Source of the DNA: Mytilus galloprovincialis
Taxonomy: Eukaryota > Mollusca > Bivalvia > Mytilida > Mytilidae
Assembly: GCF_965363235.1 (NCBI RefSeq)
Contig: NC_134839.1
Span: 75,603,410-75,667,409 of the forward strand
Direction: 5' to 3'
Length of the DNA: 64,000 nt
Below, in pieces: positions 25,498-36,896 of the stretch (positions are counted from its first letter, which is position 1; every line of letters begins with the position of its first letter). Made by a program: the position numbers and the translations under genes. The notes below the pieces were generated by a model. The model did no database searches. It saw only the letters and a program-made list of their open reading frames with translations, and had not been told where the DNA came from.

Positions 25498-26479
25498 ATG
25501 AAGCAAAATTTGATTGATCTCAAAATAGAAATTGTATTGTGTTTTCAATTTTTTTCATCAACTGCTTTGTCATGATCGAACTAGTCATTACAAAATTGCT
25601 GTACTGCAACGTTACAAGATAACAGAACATGCTTTAAGTTGATTTAAATACAAGTAAGAAAGTTGTCTGTCAAAGTTTTATTCTAAAGTGTAGATTTTTA
25701 CATCCCAATTAAGTTACAGTAAGGGTTTTTGCCGGAATTTGATCAAATTAACCGACTTTCAGCCAAATTTTGGACCAGAAAAAACATAGAGCGCAGACAT
25801 TGACAAATTAAATATTCAGGTAAGAATGAAAAATGTCATGACAAACATTACTTTTAAAGATATTTTTTGGACGTATGCGCTCTACGTTTCCTGTCCAATT
25901 ATCAAACGAAATTTTACCATTTTCATTGATTTGTCGTGGAAACCAAAATGAGTAACATTTGTGACGTCATTAATAAAACACAGGAACGTAATTTTTCAAC
26001 AAAAAGACTTATTACCTATCTAGTCACTGATTCATTATAATATTGGACACTTAATCCTAATTTGAAATTAAGTTAAAAAAAGGGGGCCATGTTAGGGAAC
26101 CATTGAATCTGCTCTTTCGCGTTTACACTAAAATCATTTGGAATTAAATTCATCTTCATTCGTTCTCAAAGTTCAGAGCACTACGTCTATATATTCATAT
26201 GTTTAGCAAACTTTTTTCTTTATACACATAATTTGTTAACCAACGTATTAAAAAACAAAAAAGGAAGTATGAACACAGAAAATAAGAACCAATTGTTCTC
26301 CAAAAGGTTTTTCCAATTCCCATGATTACAATTAAGGTTGAAATAAAGTTTTATCAAAAATTCTTATTTTAAATACAAAAGAATAATTTTCGTGAAGAAA
26401 TGCGGTGTCAGATGATAACTTATTTTAACCTAAATAATTGTCTAGCAACCTATATAATTTTATCACACGTTACATTTAA

Positions 26480-27480
26480 AGGGGCACTAGCTGCGAAATT
26501 CATGTTCACCGATTTCACTCGAATTATCTTTTGATTTATAACAATGTAAAACATTATTCTGAACTATTGAAAGTCTTAGATAAACAGTTTACATGTCGTA
26601 AGCTAGATAAAATGTAGCTTCGTTTCGTGTTTATTTAAGTCTAGACTCTATTTAATTAATTACTGAGTTGACCCCCGAACACATCCGATGACCATATTAG
26701 CGATATCAACATAAATATAGATATAAATAGATTAAGCAACTCGTGCAATTGGATTTTTCATTGTCTGTTTAATTTGATATTGTAGATTAAAAATATACGC
26801 TTATCATCGTTGTTACTTGTATAAGAATGTTTTTGTATGAATCGAATCAGTCAATCAAATGATTTACTATTGTTTCACATTCAATGTTGACATTCTTTTC
26901 CTTTAAATTATTAACTTAACACGGACAATGCATGCGATATCTATCTCTAGCTGAGCGTTCATATGAATAATGATTCAAGGAGGTCGAATTGTTCATTCCT
27001 CAGTGGTTTTTTAGCTTATTATACCCCCATGCAACGAGGATGCGGAGTGTAGAACGTTTTGACCCGTCCATCTGTCCATCCGTCAGGCCGTCATGCCTCA
27101 GGCCTGTTCTTGTCATCGTTACTCCTCTAAAACCACAGGAAATTATGATTCATTTTTTTCTAAGAGTTACGCCTGTTTGAACTAATTTGCTTCAATATAC
27201 TTCTGCAACAATTTGTCATTGCAACTCCTCTGAAACCATACGACATATGTTCATGACACTTTGAAGAAAATAAGAACATACTATGTAGATGTGCATATCA
27301 ACATGAAATTGTGATTCAGGTTTTTTTTCTAGGAGTTACGCCCCTTTGAACTTATTTACCTCAATATACTACTGCAACAGTTTGTCATCAAAACTCCTCT
27401 GAAACTTCACAAATATATAAAACTTATACCACTTTTTACTTGCAATTCCACTTAGGTGCCTCTAGCAAAACATAAACCAC
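26480..27480. other. Replacement DNA where copy B should have exon 2
   Basis: Similarity to copy A ends at about 26475. The interval then holds unrelated AT-rich sequence and, at about 27000-27430, a repeat with internally doubled units ('...gcaactcctctgaaacc...', '...gagttacgcc.......gaac.....tg') and a 'gtccatccgtc' tract. Similarity to copy A upstream sequence resumes at about 27480. Confidence 0.6.
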
Positions 27481-27647
27481 CAGTTTATATTGGGTTCGTG
27501 TTCTTTAATCTTTGATTTCCTATAAGTGTGTTATGCATTGTCAATTTCGAAGATATATTATTTTCTAAATTAAATCATATAATTACAATTTAAAAAATAA
27601 ATACTTAAAAATAGTAGTAGAAATTTCGAACCATAAAAGTAACTTAC

Positions 27648-27754
27648 TGATTCATGTACGGATTATGTGCTTGTATTTGAGCAAGCCTTCCATTAAAACT
27701 AGTTCTTGGTGTTCTGACCATTTCTCCAGGTTTAATTGCGGGACTCTCAGACAT
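27648..27754 (-). pseudogene. Copy B exon 1
   Basis: Open for 35 codons plus two bases, beginning MSESPAIKPGEMVRTPRTSF, with donor CA|GTAAGT. It is intact by itself but has no matching exon 2 downstream. Confidence 0.75.
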
Positions 27755-28266
27755 TGGACTGCAATAAATAATGTCTAAACAGCTTATCTAATATGAAAAC
27801 AAATCAATGTACATGATTGTAGAAGTATTAAAAATTAAAATTTGAACCTGTATCGGTGTTCGATGTTTGAAAACAATCTATGATATATTAATTTTATAGT
27901 TTATTTGCTGCATGCTTTTAGGTATTTAATATTTCTCATTTTATGTAAAATCGCATGTGAATACACATTGAATAGATATAATCAGATCATGTCATATAAC
28001 TATTCATCATCGTTTGATATTAATCACAGGCGTTTTAAATTTAAAAAAAAAATAATCAAAAAAGGTCATCTTTTCCTGAAAGGGTTTTAAACATGTTTGC
28101 TATGCGTAATGATACTTTAAGTTAATTAAATTATCACACGATAATGAACCTCATTGGTTGATATCTTTGGCGGAAGTATATGTGAAACATCCTCATTCTT
28201 TCAATATCAAATCTGTGGGGTGGTCGTGCTTCACGTGTTTATATTCTATAAGTTATAAAAACAATT

Positions 28267-29794
28267 TTAAGGTAGCACAATACAAAGATTTTTGATCACC
28301 AATCAGACATCTTGAAACTGATGTAATTCTGCTCATCTTTCTTTAAACTTTATAAATGAGGTAACAATAGAAAGAAGTGTGATTAATCTTTCAAATTGTG
28401 ATATAACTATTACATAATTAATTTTTATGTAATAAGTTGCCATATTGTGATGTCCATATTTGAATGAATTTAGCTTCTTTGTTATTCATAGCATCCAAAA
28501 ATATTTTATAGATTCTTGCACAACACAGTTTGACCTCCAAAACCGTGTCTCAAATTTTTTCTATTGTATTTCATTCTCTCATAAATCTTCAATGAAGTTT
28601 GCAACATCAAGGAAGAAAAATAAGAAGTTAGCAATATCCTTCAACTCTACTTTCCGCTATATAGATGATGTTCTTTCAATAAATAATTCTAAATTTGGTG
28701 ACGATGTGGAACGCATATATCCCATCGAGCTAGAGATAAAGGATACTACAGATACAGTTAAGTCGGCCTCATATCTTGACTTACATCTAGAAATTGACAA
28801 TGAGGATCAGTTGAAAACAAAACTTTACGACAAAAGAGATGATTTCAGCTTTCCAATTGTGAACTTTCCATTTCTAAGTAGCAACATTCCAGCAGCACCT
28901 GCATACGGGGTATATATCTCCCAATTGATACGATATTCCCGTGCTTGCATTTTCTATCATGATTTTCTTGATAGAGGATTGCTGCTCACGAGGAAGCTAT
29001 TAAACCAAGAGTTCCAAATGGTGAAGTTGAAATCATCCCTTCGTAAATTTTACGGACGCCATCACGAGTTGGTTGACCGTGATGGAATAACCGTTTCACA
29101 AATGATATCGGATATGTTCCTTACGTCGTAACTACAATCCCCTTTCCTTTCATGAATGTGACCTACCAAATTAGACTATTTACCGGATTTGTTATCACAT
29201 AAGCAACACGACGGGTGCCACATGTGGAGCAGGATCTGCTTACCCTTCCGGAGCACCTGAGATCACCCCTAGTTTTTTGGTGGGGTTCGTGTTGTTTATT
29301 CTTTAGTTTTCTATGTTGTGTCATGTATGCTGTTGTTTGTTAGTCTTTTTCATTTTTTATCCATGGCGTTGTCAGTTTGTTTTAGATTTATGAGTTTGAC
29401 TGTCCCTTTGGTATCTTTCGTCCCTCTTTTATAAGAGACCACTACATTCAATTGGGTATAAAATTTGTTCTATTGATGTTCTATTGGAAATCTGAGACAT
29501 GGCTTTGGAGGTCAAGCTGTGTTGTACAAGAATCTATAAAATATTTTGGGATGCTATGAAGAACAAAGACCCTAAACTCATTAAAGTGTGGACATCACAA
29601 TATAGCAACTAATTACATAATAATCAATTATGTAATAATTATTTCATAATGAAATTATCACAATTTGAAAGATTAATCTTTCTTCTTTCTTTTTGGTACC
29701 TCATTTATAAAATATAAAGAAGGATGAAATGAATAACATCATTTTAAAGTTGTCTGATTGAGAGTGAAAAAATCTTTGTATTGTGTTACCTTAA
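28267..29794. mobile_element. 1.53-kb element with ~280-bp terminal inverted repeats and TTAA ends enclosing the RT fragment
   Basis: The left arm (28267-28543) begins TTAAGGTAGCACAATAC. The right arm (29502-29794) is its imperfect reverse complement and ends in GTGTTACCTTAA. Similarity runs through the whole arm, for example 'gacctcc' at 28532 against 'ggaggtc' at 29507. TTAA at both outer ends is the target-site hallmark of piggyBac-type insertion, but no transposase is present. Confidence 0.72.
28460..29131 (+). pseudogene. Reverse transcriptase C-terminal fragment (retroelement remnant)
   Basis: One open frame of 223 codons to TAA. The first about 40 codons overlap the left inverted repeat and are probably not native. 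From about residue 65 there is F-R-Y-I-D-D-V-L-S, the catalytic-aspartate motif of a reverse transcriptase palm, then S-A-S-Y-L-D-L-H-L-E-I (the pattern that usually follows the palm), then K-L-Y-D-K-R-D-D-F and a thumb-like region ending K-L-K-S-S-L-R-K-F-Y-G-R. The fingers, N-terminus and any nuclease are missing, so it cannot work alone. Many near-identical fragments of this type occur in bivalve genomes (my recollection). The clade is unsure; a Penelope-like or other non-LTR source is possible. The tail after the stop, with '...gcaggatctgctta...', recurs in part near 7.9 kb and, inverted, near 35.62 kb. Confidence 0.72.
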
Positions 29795-30124
29795 ATGAAC
29801 AATGCTAGTCTTGGTGGCTTTAAGACTTTGGTGTTCATTTATATTTGCCTTGGTGGCGAAATATTTTGGGATTTAGATCTTAAGTGGTTATTATAAACCC
29901 AGGTGGTTAGATAAGTGTTATGCCGTTCGTTGGTTAAACGCCGGGCAAATTGCTATGCCGTTAATATATTTTAGGTAAAAGTGGGGCTCTGTCGATTTTG
30001 GAGACATGTATTTGAAAGTAGAGTAATAATTTGAATAGATTGTTTTTGTTTTTAGATGGTGTAACCAACAGTTTTGTCAAGCTTATGAATAAAAGAAAAG
30101 CAAGATGACATTGCACGATAATTC

Positions 30125-30178
30125 ATGTCAATGAGTTCGGTCAACATTCAAGAACAGGATTTGTCTGATCAGAATCTG
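30125..30178 (+). other. Possible orphan first exon
   Basis: ATG followed by 18 open codons (MSMSSVNIQEQDLSDQNL) ending exactly at CTG|GTGAGT, a strong donor. No partner exon was found downstream, and the intervening sequence to 31.3 kb shows no clear coding. It may be chance. Confidence 0.25.
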
Positions 30179-30218
30179 GTGAGTACTAGTTCAAGTAATG
30201 TTTTGAATTCAGAATATA

Positions 30219-30236
30219 TAATAATAATAATAATAA
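30219..30236. repeat. (TAA)n microsatellite
   Basis: Six ATA/TAA units. Confidence 0.8.
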
Positions 30237-32109
30237 AGAGAAGAATTGGTCTAAATATGGATATAACACTAAATTATGTTTGTTTGTATTGAGCAGAAAG
30301 GCGGAAAATGCAAATACGGCACGGTGCTTGAAAAACAAAATAAAGAAGGAAATATCTTGTATTCGGTTGTCTCCTATAGAGTTTTCTACGCTTATAACTT
30401 GACATGTACTAGATGCAAGATGATATCAATCAATAAGGATATAGTTATAGCGTCATCATATCAAAGCGCGTCTAGTAACGTGATTTTGACATGATTTGTT
30501 TCTGTTGGGCATGATTGTGTTAGATGTAAATTCTTTTAATGACAAACAAATACTCAATATTAACATTCTGGTGTTTTGGAACTTTGTAAATAAAACTGGT
30601 GTCTTATAAAGTTTCGCAATTTTTAGCCCACCGACTGTTTGAATGCATGCACAAACAGACTCCACTTGAGGTGACCTATTTTCTCACGATTAATAACATA
30701 CTAAGAAACATATCCGACTATAAATGTCAAAAAGAAAATTGCATGGGCTCTTTATCATAATTGAGCAGAATTTCACTGGTTCTATATACTAGACTTTATA
30801 AATAACCATCGAAATGACTCTCGAAGACTGATGATTTTCAGATATAAATAAGTAAGCAACACCTGCAATCGTATAATTACAATTGCCTAAGTCTGTTTTA
30901 TTTCCTGTCACATATTTTTGTTAGCTGAATTGGTGAAAGAAATGAGTTTTCTTGGTAGCATATTCTTTTTATTTTCTTTTTATTGTTAACCTACTTTTCC
31001 TTTAATAACTTTTCCTTTTTCCGAATACTCTTATCACATGCGTAACCCTCCAGCTAAAAATTTAAATATTTCAGAACAGTACCATTAACGCGTAACACTG
31101 TAAATATATCTATAAATTTTATTTTGTTGTCAATATTTTCAAATCCAACTAGATATCAGTTTCGCAAGTTGATATTCGATTACTGGTTATCAAGATGTTG
31201 AATCTTTGACTTGCAGGCCGATGGTGACTTGCGATGTTTCTGTGCTTATTTACACAACATAGACGCAAGCAGACTGCTTTAAAAAGGGGAAAACACTTTT
31301 AAAATGTCTAAAAAGGAAATGATATTTTTATTTATAAACTTGTCAAAATCGCACCTTCATATAAAGTAGCTTTCAAAAGTATCAAAATAAATTTTGACGC
31401 GACATTTTGAAAATGACGTCCTTTGTATTGGAATAATTGACAACAGAACGAAACCATACCATACCCAAAGTTAAAATACGTAATGACTGCAAACAACACA
31501 ATACATGTACTTGTTTCTTGAAAAGCATGTTGACCTTCAAGTATATTAACCGTTTCTGTTTGAGAGCACGTCATCCGAAAATAACTGAGTACAGCAATAA
31601 ATTAAAGGACAAGGTATGATAAGAGGTAATTTCGGCCATATGAGGTATAAATATAGCAATATTTAAAGATTAAGCTACTGTAAATGATTTTTCTTTCATA
31701 TATATGATGTCTGAGTCATCATTATTTTTTTTCAAGAAAATGAAATTGACCATAGCAACCTAAAAGTTGCTTAGCAACAACCGAAAAAGATAGAAATTAA
31801 ATTGAACTACAAAAAAAAACCTTTTGATTTTTAATTGTACAAATTAGAGTGAAATCAGGTTAGATTGGTTAATACATGCAAGAATAATTAGCAGTAAGAA
31901 CTGAATGCAAGTCAATTGTATATCATGCTGATAAAAAGATTAGCAAACCAAAATAGTGCTTAGCAACGGTTAAATAATGTATTTTTTTTTTTGTAAACAG
32001 AAGTAGGTTTTTGGCATTATTATTACATCTTGATGATGTAAATATTAAATCATATGCTGTTACCAAAACAGGGTTGAGATCTAAAAAAAAACAAATGTTT
32101 AACCCCGCC

Positions 32110-32300
32110 GCATTTTTGCGCATGTCCCAAGTCAGGAGCCTCTGACCTTTGTAAGTGTTGTATGATTTTTAATTTTATTTTCTTGTGTATAATTCGGAGT
32201 TTAGTATGACGTCAATTATTACTGAACTAGTATACATATTTGTTTGGGGGCCAGCTGAGGTTGTGAGTTCGATCCCCACTCGTGCGGGTGCACACGTTTT
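32110..32300. repeat. Dispersed repeat with tRNA-like B box
   Basis: 'aggagcctctgacctttgta' through 'actgaactag' matches 38575-38670. It is followed by a tRNA-like GTTCGATCCCC (32267-32277), possibly a fused SINE fragment. Confidence 0.5.
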
Positions 32301-32370
32301 CAACTTTAATTTCTCCTTTCAATGTTGATCTATTTATTATTTCATTCTGAATGTCTTCACTTGCAGGACT

Positions 32371-32713
32371 GAATGTCCAACCAAAAGGTTTCAACTTTCA
32401 AGATTTACAGGCGATTTCATGGAGTGTGAAGCGAAAGGTAAAAATCTTTGGTAAGCTTGCTTGTTAGCTGAACCGTGAAGTCATTATTATGTCAGGTTTA
32501 CTACCCTCCTTTCAAGCAGCATAGTCCATCAGACAGATAGATTGGTAATCTGCTGGACTAGTATATATTCTTAAAGGAGAGTAGTTAACCTGACCTAACA
32601 GTGACTTTATGGTTCATCTAACAAGCAAACTAACTAAAAATATTACCTTTGACTTCACAATCAATGAAATCGGCTGTAATATTCACCAAGTTCAACCTTT
32701 CCGGTTTGAATAA
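32371..32713. mobile_element. 343-bp palindromic (foldback) element
   Basis: The left half pairs with the right half almost end to end: 'aaggttgaactt' type ends, 'gcttgttagctgaacc' against 'ggttcatctaacaagc', and 'ggtaatctgctggactag' around the centre near 32545. It is non-coding and MITE-like. Confidence 0.75.
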
Positions 32714-33169
32714 ATATTTGAAGTTACTAAAAAAATCTTATTTATTGCATTAGGGTCATTAACATGATTAATCTATAGTACTAGTAGTGCAAGTTGTGCC
32801 TTCAATAGCAAGTGAGAGGGAAAACAAGTTCAACTACCGTTTTTGGTGAATATTCAACAACTACCCTAATTGTTTTTTAAGTAGCAAGAAGTATTGACTA
32901 AGTCCAAAAATCTGACATCTTTAGAATATTTGAAGAATAATAAAAATCCGATGGCAATACATGCTTCAATTATGTGTACAATAAACCTATTATAGGTATT
33001 AAAGCTGTATCTCAAAAACTGTAGGAGGATAACCCAGTCTTTATATATATAGCTTGTATCAAAAATACCGGACATTTAAAGAAAATTTTATAAAAAAATC
33101 CAAACCCTGTAGACATACACACCTCTATTATAAATAAAAAGCTTTTAGGTCAAAAAATGAAGGAGATAG

Positions 33170-33245
33170 CTAGACGTATATGTCCGGACAGAAACAGACG
33201 AACGGACGAATGGACGGACGGACAGATCTAAATTAACGAACGTGC
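33170..33245. repeat. GGAC/CGGA-rich repeat end
   Basis: 'gaacggacgaatggacggacggac' type tract after 'gacgtatatgtccg', typical of a dispersed bivalve repeat; fragment only. Confidence 0.45.
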
Positions 33246-34423
33246 TCGACATTTTGTCCCGTGAGGGGAGAGGGGAATGTGAAATAGAATTTAGAGGACA
33301 TAGTTTACATGTACATTAAACAGCTAGATAATAAGTACCAGTGCACTCCAGTAATCGGCATAGGTTTGACATGAAATTTTTTCACTTACATAGAACTCTA
33401 GACAAAACAAAATACACATTCGAAATGGCAAACAAATACACATGTTTTTTTTTTCGCGCATACTTCATAAGTTTTTTTGCCATGGGTCTTATCCAATTTG
33501 TATTTATGCAAGTAAAATATGTTAAAAGTAATTTCGCTATAGCATATTTTATTTGATAATCCATATAGGATCTGAGTCAATTGAATGCTACATGTGTACT
33601 TTTATTTTATGATTATATCTTGTCAAAAGAGTGCTCTGACACATATATAAGAAAAATTATTAGTGTACCGATATATGAATAGGCTGGAAATACATAATTT
33701 ACGGTATAGTATAAGTGTAGTTAACTTAATATCAGTATCAACTGCTCTTTACCTGGAATCATGTTTCTAATTACATTTCATACTTTGGAATTGATACTAA
33801 CTGCACATGCATAACGTATTATCTTAGTTCAGTACGCAGAGTTTTGTCTAACAACAAGTGATTTTAATATTCTTAATTCTCTGTTCACATAACTACTTAA
33901 TTATGGACAATGCACATGTGCAGGTTCTAACCCTTACGGTAACAAACATGTGCACGAAATGGATATGATACATAAATCTATTTTTCTGTAGATGGTTAAA
34001 TAGAAAACTTCAAAGTGCAAAATATATACGTTTTGATGAAATGATTTTCTTCAGAACTACAAAAAGAGTTTAAATATATTGAGAATTTATTATAAAATTC
34101 ATTTGTAAGATTTCGTTGAATATTTGAAAATTATAATGAATAAAAATTGATTCACCATATTTCAAGGGACACAACTCTGTATTTGGCTGCACAGTGTAAG
34201 ACTATTTTAATCATTATGGGTCTAATTTCACTCACAACATATTTCTTTTTAAGAGAGTGACATGTCTTGATGACTGGATACGACATAAAACAATCCGTAC
34301 GTGATATTCTGATCAATTATGAATCCCGGAATAATTTCGTACGCGTGCCGTTCACTTTGACGTACTATAATGACTTGTCAAAATATGTAAACAATCGGAT
34401 TATTTTTCAAATTTTTAGACATG

Positions 34424-34519
34424 AGCGCCAACGTAGACCACCATGATATTTTATTATGTGAAAGATACAGAAGAGTACAGTTGATGGTTGAAAATTTCAA
34501 GATGGTCTACGTTGGCGCT
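34424..34519. repeat. Perfect 17-bp hairpin stem
   Basis: AGCGCCAACGTAGACCA at 34424-34440 and its exact reverse complement at 34503-34519, with a 62-base loop. It is GC-rich against an AT-rich background. Confidence 0.7.
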
Positions 34520-36896
34520 GATGCCAAATTTTGTCTCCGAACATGACGAAATTGTAGATTTTTTACACTTTTCGTCGTTTAGGGTTTTTCAAGGTCTCAG
34601 TTTGAACATATTTGAGTACATAACACCTAAAAATAAGGTTCTACATGGACCATCAGATACTGTAGTTCATAACACAGGCGTGATGGGTTTCAACTTCAAA
34701 GTTTAAAAATTTTGAAAAAAGGGGGCCAAAAACGGCCCTTATCATACCTTGTCCTTTGCCCAAGATATCTTCACTCTTGTGGGATTTATAACCCATAAGT
34801 AGCGATTAAGATCAATTACTATGTAAAAATAAAATGGCTTAAAAGATTTAAATTTTTCACTAGAATTCATAACTGTTTTCTTCATATTAAATTGACTTCC
34901 TTTTTGATTGTTTGTACAATACATTCAAGTGAACACATATTTATGTATACTGTGAAGAGCTTTTGTCGTGTTGTTTCGGCATTTTATGGCATAATCTTCA
35001 AGGTAACCAATTCACATTACAAAATTGCAGAAACCTTTAAAATTGGAGTATTATAACCTTGTGGAAATATGTAAAAGGCGAATTAAAAATGCAAACGAGC
35101 GAGGTTTTGTTAGTTATAAAACCAGGTTTTTACCCATCATTTTCTTCGAGAAATTCCTGTACCGGGTCAGGAGTATATGACAGTTTTTTCCCACCTATTC
35201 CATTAATTAATAACGTTTGATTTTGTCAGATGTTTTGGACTTCCCTTTTTTAATGTGGCTTTCTGTTCGTTTGTTTTGTTATACTTATTTTAACTATTCT
35301 AAGCTGACATTTATATATATTTTTTTAAATGTGAAATAATCAAGTTAAAACTATAGACAGAAAAATAACAAATTGAAATCAAACAACAAGGATGGTTACA
35401 TTCGCTTGTCATTTTGGTATTTGATAATGTTCAAGGCCTATACACACATGTAGTATTTATATAAACTATCGTAATACTTTCTTCACCAAACAGTGTAATG
35501 GCAAACAATATTTCAATCAGATTATATATATATTTCTTTAAAACATTTATTTGAAAGGTTTGATTTGAGAGCTCAAAACCATAACCCCTTCCGGTCTACA
35601 CACGTCTGTTTTTCAAGAGAGGGGCGAAAGATACCAGAGGGACAGACAAACTCATATATCAAAAATAAACTGACAACGACATGGCAATAAAATAAAAAGA
35701 CAAACCTACCATACCTTTTCTGTCTGAGTTGTCTAATCCAGAGTCTGATTGTGTCTCTCGTTTTGTGATTTTTGTGATTTTATTTGTTGATCAGTGTTGT
35801 GTTCAGACCTCTCTTTGTATCTAACATTTAATGTGCAATTGTCTGTTTACAGTAATGTCAATGTTGTATGTAGTCTGTTTTATCTGTGCTGTTTGTGGTA
35901 TTTTCAGTGTTGTTCCAGCATTTCAGGGCATAATCTTCAGCAGAGGACGCTTACCATATCGACACATCCAGTCTCGCTCCATTTAGGGTTAATGATATTC
36001 CTTCAATCTCAGTTTTGTACCTTGGTGATTTGCATTTGCTTTATCTGAGATTGATTTGCACATTAAGTTAGCTGTTACTGTGTCACTTTTCTTTATAACC
36101 GATTTGCTACTTTAAATTTTGCGTTACTGTATGCCTGTCTTGTTTTAACATCGTTTTGTACGCTTGTCTTGTACAATATATGTTTGTCAGTCTTACTTAA
36201 GTTTTTGTATATCTTCCATGTCTTATATCGGTTCACTGGTGTATATTTCAGTAGTCGTGTTGTCATAAATGTATGTACACTTTTCTGGTTGTGGGAGTTG
36301 ACTGTACAACACATTTGTGTTATGGTTGTATGTACACCTACTTTGCTTAAAGGATGTGTGTACACTCGTTTTAGTTAAAAATTCGCCTGTATACAGTTTC
36401 ATGAATTTCTCTAGTCACATTTTACATTCACGAATAAAATTGAGAATGGAAATGGGGAATGTGTCAATGAACAACACAACACCACTACCAAGGAGCAGAA
36501 AATCTCGCACCCATATGCGGGTTTCAGATGTACTCTACTCTACTCTATATGTACTGGTTCAATGAAAATGGAAGTTACACTAAAACTCCAAAACATATAA
36601 AGGAACTAAAATTAAAAATAACATATATAACTTACAAAGGTCAGAAGCTCCAGACCAAGGACAGGCGCAAACATGCGTCAGTGTAAAATGTTTTATGATA
36701 TACTAATGGACCTTCTATACCTCTAGTCAATGTAGAATAAACAAACGCACAGCAAAAATCAGTTTTAAGGAAATCTGAGTCCGATGTGAGAAAAGGGAGC
36801 ATTAAAAACTAAGCAAAATGACAACAATAATTAAATTTAACACATGACTGCTAACAGCATGTGAGTTCCTTACCTCAATTTTACTGATTAAATACA

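Larger units (their letters stand above)
20251..27754 (-). pseudogene. Copy B of the five-exon family, disabled
   Basis: Minus strand. Exon 1 is 27648-27754 (starts MSESPAIKPG; one codon shorter than A; good GTAAGT donor). Exon 3 is 25318-25497, exon 4 is 23577-23857 and exon 5 is 20251-20839. I see three independent faults. Exon 2 is absent: similarity to copy A stops near 26480 and resumes near 27480, with unrelated repeat DNA between. The acceptor of exon 3 reads CAT where A and C have CAG. Exon 5 has an in-frame TGA at 20554-20556 where copy C has TTA. Joining exon 1 directly to exon 3 would also break the frame (phase 2 to phase 0). Exons 4 and 5 otherwise keep their frame and exact lengths (281 and 589 bases), so inactivation looks fairly recent. 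A rearranged transcript using only some exons cannot be excluded. Confidence 0.82.

Noticed and set aside
35794-36048. 84-codon plus-strand ORF, counterpart of 10138-10392
   Set aside because: The two related regions encode different frames with indels, so there is no protein-level conservation.
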